Source of the DNA: Flavobacterium defluvii
GTDB taxonomy: Bacteria > Bacteroidota > Bacteroidia > Flavobacteriales > Flavobacteriaceae
Length of the DNA: 64,000 nucleotides
Direction of reading: 5' to 3'
NCBI RefSeq assembly: GCF_900129555.1
Contig: NZ_FQWC01000004.1
Location: 248,001-312,000, forward strand
Position numbers and translations under genes: made by a program. The notes beneath the pieces were generated by a model. It was given only the letters and a program-made list of their open reading frames with translations. It was not told where the DNA came from and did not search any database. This document shows, one piece after another, positions 59,897 through 64,000 of the stretch; within the stretch, counting starts at the first letter, position 1; every line of letters begins with the position of its first letter.

Positions 59897-60778
59897 TTAT
59901 TTATTAAAAAAATCTTTTAGAATTCTTGCTGTAAATATTTTTGCTCCATTATCAGTCATATGGCCACAAGATGAAAAATATTTATCCTCGATAACTACGT
60001 TTTCATAATTATGAATTTCAGGATAAGCTTTTTTTACTTTCTCAAAATAATTCATCCCTTTTACATTCTCACACATAGGTGTCATAACAGCAATGAAATT
60101 TATTTTGTGTGATTTGCAGATTGCTTTAATTTCTTCGTAATATTTATTATGAGGTAATGGGTTTAAATTTACAATGTTGTTTTTCATATTGCCATTTTTA
60201 TGTTTTTCTAATGGGTAATAACCCAGATTATCAAGCGTATTTGTTTTTTCTTTCACAAGGATCTTGTAAACTTCTCTAAAACCAATTTTACTATCAAATT
60301 TTATAAATCTATAAAAAGGCAAATAATACAACTCATTAAAATTATCTTGTGTTTCAAAATGTTTTTTTATCACTTTAGAACTATGAATGAACGGTAAAAA
60401 TTTAGCTGAAACACCTTCGGCTTCTTTTTCATTAGAAAGATTCAAATCTGCCTCCAAAATTACATTTTTGATTTCATATTTTCTTTCTATCATTAATTTC
60501 AACATTAAGGAAGCTTCAAATAAATGTCCGCCGCTCATGCCATAATTAAAGGTTTTTAATCCTTTATCTTCAAACATTTTTGAAACAAAATGATTATTTG
60601 CCCGAGACGATCCAAGAATAACCACATCATATTTTAGGGCTTTGGAATTTACAACAGTTTCGACTTTTCCGCGGTTTTTAGATTGAAAAAAAACTACTGT
60701 ATAAAAACCATCTAAAATGATTGCTATTAAAATTGCTAGTAGAAATATTTTGGCTGTATAAATTAAAAAACGCTTCAT
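59897..60778 (-). CDS. SGNH-like protein paired with MBOAT (variant active site)
   Basis: A 293-residue protein with one N-terminal membrane helix (about 7-28) and a periplasmic-type SGNH-like fold. Block I reads LGSSRANNH (Ser58), where most members have GDS; the late GHMTDNGA carries His273, but Asp three residues before the His is replaced by Ser270, so the triad may be altered. The MBOAT gene overlaps its start by one base, as in AlgI-AlgJ/X-type pairs, suggesting that it hands an acyl group to the glycan made by this cluster. Confidence 0.8.
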   Translation of the reverse strand: MKRFLIYTAKIFLLAILIAIILDGFYTVVFFQSKNRGKVETVVNSKALKYDVVILGSSRANNHFVSKMFEDKGLKTFNYGMSGGHLFEASLMLKLMIERKYEIKNVILEADLNLSNEKEAEGVSAKFLPFIHSSKVIKKHFETQDNFNELYYLPFYRFIKFDSKIGFREVYKILVKEKTNTLDNLGYYPLEKHKNGNMKNNIVNLNPLPHNKYYEEIKAICKSHKINFIAVMTPMCENVKGMNYFEKVKKAYPEIHNYENVVIEDKYFSSCGHMTDNGAKIFTARILKDFFNK

Positions 60779-62211
60779 TAAAACTGAAAATATATAAATT
60801 CTTTATAATCTGAAAATGTTCCAAACGCCATGATCGCTAATATTGCTAAAGCTATTTTAAACGAACTTCTTTTTCCTGAAAGGGGTTCAATTTTAGTACG
60901 ACTATTCCATTCAACCCAAACAAATGCACCTATTAAAAGAACTAATTCATAATTATATCTTTCGTTGTCTAAGTATTGGAAACTAAAATCATGGTTTAGA
61001 ACTAATCGTTTTAGATATAATACTGCATCAGTTATTGTTTTTGCTCTAAAAAAAACCCAGGCAATGCAGGTTATAATAAAAGTTGAAATAATGCTAAATA
61101 TTACTCTTAAAGAAGTAAAATTCCATTTTAGGCTTATAGAATCTATATTGTTTCTATTACTGTTTGATAAAAGTAATGGTAAAAAATAAACTGCATTTAT
61201 AAATCCCCATACGATATATGTCCAATTAGCTCCATGCCAAAAACCGCTGACTATAAAAATGATGAATGTATTTCTAATTTTCATCCAAAGTCCGCCTTTG
61301 CTCCCTCCTAATGGGATATATAAATAATCACGAAACCAAGATGAAAGTGAGATGTGCCATCTTCGCCAAAACTCAGCAATATCTCTTGAAAAATAAGGGT
61401 AATTGAAATTTCTCAGCAAATCTATTCCAAACAATTTTGAGACTCCCAAAGCAATATCCGAATATCCTGAAAAATCACCATAAATCTGAAATGCAAAATA
61501 AACTGCTCCCATAATCAATGAGAACGAATTCATTGATGGATAATTATCAAAAATGGCATTGGCATAAACCGCACAAGTATCTGCAATAACTACTTTTTTT
61601 ACTAACCCCCAAATAATTTGACATATACCATCTTTAGCATTTTGAATATTAAATTCACGCTTAACTTTTACCTGCGGAAGTAAATGTGTAGCTCTTTCGA
61701 TTGGACCTGCAACCAAAAGCGGAAAGTAGCTAACAAATAGCGAATAATCGATAAAATTATACTCCGCTTTTATTCTTTTGTAATATATATCAATTACATA
61801 TGATAATCCATGAAAGGTGTAAAATGAAATTCCAACCGGAAGAATAACTTTTAATAAAATCGGACTCGCCTGGAATCCCAACGCAGAAAACAAATCTGCA
61901 AAAGAAGATGCAAAGAAATTATAATATTTAAAAATCCCTAAAAACCCTAAATTGGCAGATATACTTAACCAAAACCAAAACTTTCTACTTCTTTCCGACT
62001 TTCCTTTTTCAATTTGAATTCCGGTATAATAATCTAAAAAAGTGGAAAAAACCAACAGAAACAGAAATCGCCAATCCCAACAAGAATAAAAGTAATAACT
62101 AGCAACTATTAATAAAGCATTTTGCGTGCTTTTATTTTTATTAAAGACAAACCAATAGAGCAAAAAAACGATTGGTAGAAAAATAGCAAATGCTAAAGAA
62201 TTAAAAAACAT
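60778..62211 (-). CDS. MBOAT family membrane O-acyltransferase (cluster copy)
   Basis: A 477-residue AlgI-like acyltransferase with WRRWH at 282-286 and GFWHG at 323-327 (catalytic His326), a PVGISFYTFHGLSYVIDIY segment and a terminal FIYFQF. It is closer to AlgI in length than the 559-residue MBOAT at 1724-3403. It probably acetylates the surface polysaccharide made by the surrounding glycosyltransferases, with the SGNH-like partner encoded downstream. The start overlaps nothing but lies 31 bases from the end of the upstream gene. Confidence 0.94.
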   Translation of the reverse strand: MFFNSLAFAIFLPIVFLLYWFVFNKNKSTQNALLIVASYYFYSCWDWRFLFLLVFSTFLDYYTGIQIEKGKSERSRKFWFWLSISANLGFLGIFKYYNFFASSFADLFSALGFQASPILLKVILPVGISFYTFHGLSYVIDIYYKRIKAEYNFIDYSLFVSYFPLLVAGPIERATHLLPQVKVKREFNIQNAKDGICQIIWGLVKKVVIADTCAVYANAIFDNYPSMNSFSLIMGAVYFAFQIYGDFSGYSDIALGVSKLFGIDLLRNFNYPYFSRDIAEFWRRWHISLSSWFRDYLYIPLGGSKGGLWMKIRNTFIIFIVSGFWHGANWTYIVWGFINAVYFLPLLLSNSNRNNIDSISLKWNFTSLRVIFSIISTFIITCIAWVFFRAKTITDAVLYLKRLVLNHDFSFQYLDNERYNYELVLLIGAFVWVEWNSRTKIEPLSGKRSSFKIALAILAIMAFGTFSDYKEFIYFQF

Positions 62212-62242
62212 AAATTAATTAAGAATTTATTGAAAATGGAAA

Positions 62243-63637
62243 TTAGTTAATAATTGATTCTATTGCTTTCCATATTCTTAGTGAGGCCTCTTTTGGAGGA
62301 TGTTGATTTATAATCTCAAACCAACTTTTAGCATATTCGATTGTTTCATCCGGTTGATATAATCCTAGTTTTATTTTATCAGCGATTTCTTCGGCAGAGT
62401 CAAGCCAAATTACTGCTTTTTTATTTGGCATTGAACGAAAATGAACGTAGTTATAGATTTTAGAAACTGACCAATCTGCATCAATTTTATTTGAAACATC
62501 ATAATTAATAAACGCACAGGCTTTTTGAAAACAAGCATAATCAAAAACCATTGAAGATCCTAAATTTACTACCATTTCAGTATGAAAGATAGTGTTTGCC
62601 AAAAGTTTAATATCAGAATTAGTAGGAAGGATTGTGTTCCAGCCTTCTCCTATTTTTTTCCATAATGGATTTACAGAAACAATGATGTCTTCGTTTTTTT
62701 TTAAAACCTCATCATATCTGTTAGAAAAATCTACAGGGCAACGTCTGAATATAATTCCTAATGATTCTCCTTCGATATTTAATTTTCTAACAGCATCAGC
62801 AACATCAGATAAATATTTGGCATCATCTGGACAAGTAGTAATATCATCGCCTGAATAACAGATATATTTTTTGTTTATATCCAGTTTATGTTCTTCAAAA
62901 AAATGCTGCTTGTCAATAATTATCTCATTTTCGAAATGACTTTCGAATTGAGGTGTTCCTACAACAAAAACATCTTTTTCATTTATATAAGGATAATAAT
63001 CAAGAAGTTCTTTTTTCATATGTTCGCTCCAAACGAAATAATAATCTGTTTCAACAACCATTGTTGCTTTTGGCAGATTATCCCACGAAAAAATAAAAGT
63101 GCCTGTTGGTATTTGAAGTTCCTTTGCGGCCAATAATGGTGCAATGGCTAAAACGGGACGTTGATTCGTACAGAAAACAAAATCAGGTCTTTCTTCCTGA
63201 AGAGTTCTTAAGCAATTATTATAATATGCACTTTTTTTCTCGCTATTTTTTATTTTTTTACGAACTTTTTCCAATCCTTTTTTTGAAGAATGTGTTGCTA
63301 TAAAAAATCTAGATGCATAACTTTTAATAGCAGTTTTAATGTTTTTATAGGAAAATGGAAAACGGTATGTATCGTAAACTAAATCGCCTTTGTCTTTTAT
63401 ACTTAGATTAAGCTCGATCTGTTTTCGGGCATTTTTGTAACTATCTGTCAAAGGATTTGATTTTGCGCCTCTAATTTTGATATCGTCAAATCCTAAATCT
63501 GTTAAATTAAAAGGAGTATTATTCCAATACTTAATTTTAATTTTGAGATCTAATCCAATTTTATAAAAATTAGAAAAAGCAAAATTTCGGAGTCCAACCC
63601 CATCAGGAAATAAAATAAAAACTTTTTTCTCAGGCAT
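62243..63637 (-). CDS. GT-B-fold-like protein of unknown specificity
   Basis: A 464-residue cytosolic protein. It begins KKVFILFPDGVGLRNFAF and has a two-lobed Rossmann-like layout: a first half with FVFCTNQRPVLAIAPLLAA and GTFIFSWDNLPKATM, and a second half with YFVWSEHMKKEL, VVGTPQFESHF and VVNLGSSMVFDYACF. The last segment is like those seen in CDP-glycerol transferases and UDP-sugar epimerases. I do not recognise a defined family. It overlaps the NeuC-like gene by one base, so it may use the sugar made by that route. No signal peptide. Confidence 0.7.
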   Translation of the reverse strand: MPEKKVFILFPDGVGLRNFAFSNFYKIGLDLKIKIKYWNNTPFNLTDLGFDDIKIRGAKSNPLTDSYKNARKQIELNLSIKDKGDLVYDTYRFPFSYKNIKTAIKSYASRFFIATHSSKKGLEKVRKKIKNSEKKSAYYNNCLRTLQEERPDFVFCTNQRPVLAIAPLLAAKELQIPTGTFIFSWDNLPKATMVVETDYYFVWSEHMKKELLDYYPYINEKDVFVVGTPQFESHFENEIIIDKQHFFEEHKLDINKKYICYSGDDITTCPDDAKYLSDVADAVRKLNIEGESLGIIFRRCPVDFSNRYDEVLKKNEDIIVSVNPLWKKIGEGWNTILPTNSDIKLLANTIFHTEMVVNLGSSMVFDYACFQKACAFINYDVSNKIDADWSVSKIYNYVHFRSMPNKKAVIWLDSAEEIADKIKLGLYQPDETIEYAKSWFEIINQHPPKEASLRIWKAIESIIN

Positions 63638-64000
63638 TAATTATCTCTAAATTGTTTTTGATGATTCAGCTGCCAAATATCTGATTTCTGCAAACAATTA
63701 AGAAATAATTCTGCGCTATTTCCTTTGCCAAAATCATTATTTGATATTTGTACTTTATGTTTGTCAATAATCGAAAGAGCTTTACTAATCTCTTTTTCAG
63801 AATAATCAACATTTATAATATCAGCATGAATTGCTCTATTTTGCTGTCTGGTTCCAATATTTATAATTGGTATTCCGTAATATGGTGCCTCACGTATTCC
63901 TGCGCTGCTATTACCTATAATGAATTGGCTGTTTTTTAATAATGTCAAAAAATATTCAAATCGAAGAGAGGGAAAAATCCTGAACCTTTCATTCTGTTTT
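63637..64000 (-). CDS. neuC: UDP-N-acetylglucosamine 2-epimerase (hydrolysing), C-terminal part
   Basis: Partial gene: the minus-strand frame stays open to the right edge of the window (starting KQNERFRIFPSLRFEYFLTL), so only the last 120 residues are seen. FIIGNSSAGIREAPYYG and INIGTRQQNRAIHADII are signature segments of hydrolysing UDP-GlcNAc 2-epimerases of the NeuC type. Such enzymes give ManNAc (or a 6-deoxy relative) for sialic, legionaminic or similar nonulosonic acids. The true start lies outside. Confidence 0.88.
   Translation of the reverse strand, partial: KQNERFRIFPSLRFEYFLTLLKNSQFIIGNSSAGIREAPYYGIPIINIGTRQQNRAIHADIINVDYSEKEISKALSIIDKHKVQISNNDFGKGNSAELFLNCLQKSDIWQLNHQKQFRDN

Overview
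The window looks like chromosomal DNA of a Flavobacterium or a close relative (Bacteroidota, Flavobacteriia). Base composition is AT-rich. Genes rarely carry a Shine-Dalgarno sequence. Many are preceded by the Bacteroidota -7 element TAnnTTTG, sometimes with a -33 TTG. Typical lineage markers are present: a SusC/SusD pair, TonB-linked barrels, a PorV/PorQ-type protein, HmuY-like and DUF4369 lipoproteins. No phage, integrase, insertion sequence or CRISPR array was seen.

Layout. 1-6.3 kb: ffh, then a three-gene operon on the minus strand (SGNH protein, SGNH protein with an internal LysM, MBOAT acyltransferase) that looks like an envelope O-acylation module. 6.5-10.8 kb: a heme-uptake-like locus (HmuY-like lipoprotein and TonB receptor) divergent from a DUF6607 gene, with mirror-image promoters between them. 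10.8-15.5 kb: an isolated susCD pair. 15.9-25.6 kb: argS, an outer-membrane barrel gene with an ECF-like promoter, cutC, a GIY-YIG gene, fabH, an orphan ABC ATPase, and OmpA and lipocalin-like lipoproteins. 25.7-38.1 kb: htpG, several lipoproteins, two tandem tRNA-Thr genes each with its own promoter and terminator, a small helical protein, manA, the idi-PTPS-bcp group, an exported msrB-msrA pair, an exported aminopeptidase P and a quinone reductase. 38.1-51.2 kb: a repeat-rich gap, an unknown protein, a flavoprotein, recQ, the kdsD-tatC-CMD-lptB operon, pssA with a GH25 lysozyme, a PorV/PorQ-like protein and a DUF4105 protein.

51.2-64 kb is one long minus-strand surface-polysaccharide cluster. 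It runs from a truncated hydrolysing UDP-GlcNAc 2-epimerase at the right edge through a GT-B-like protein, a second MBOAT with an SGNH-like partner, five glycosyltransferases and an O-antigen ligase/polymerase to a WcaJ-type initiating sugar transferase. Most junctions overlap by 1-4 bases or lie within a few bases, so the genes are probably one operon. It continues beyond the window. kdsD and lptB supply LPS functions to the same envelope.

Gaps between genes are unusually rich in short palindromes and dispersed repeats of at least four families. They sit mostly at the 3' ends of transcription units. No wholly new system is obvious. The most interesting items are the mirror-image heme/DUF6607 promoter region, the two separate MBOAT-SGNH modules, an unassigned terminator upstream of susC, and the palindrome arrays.
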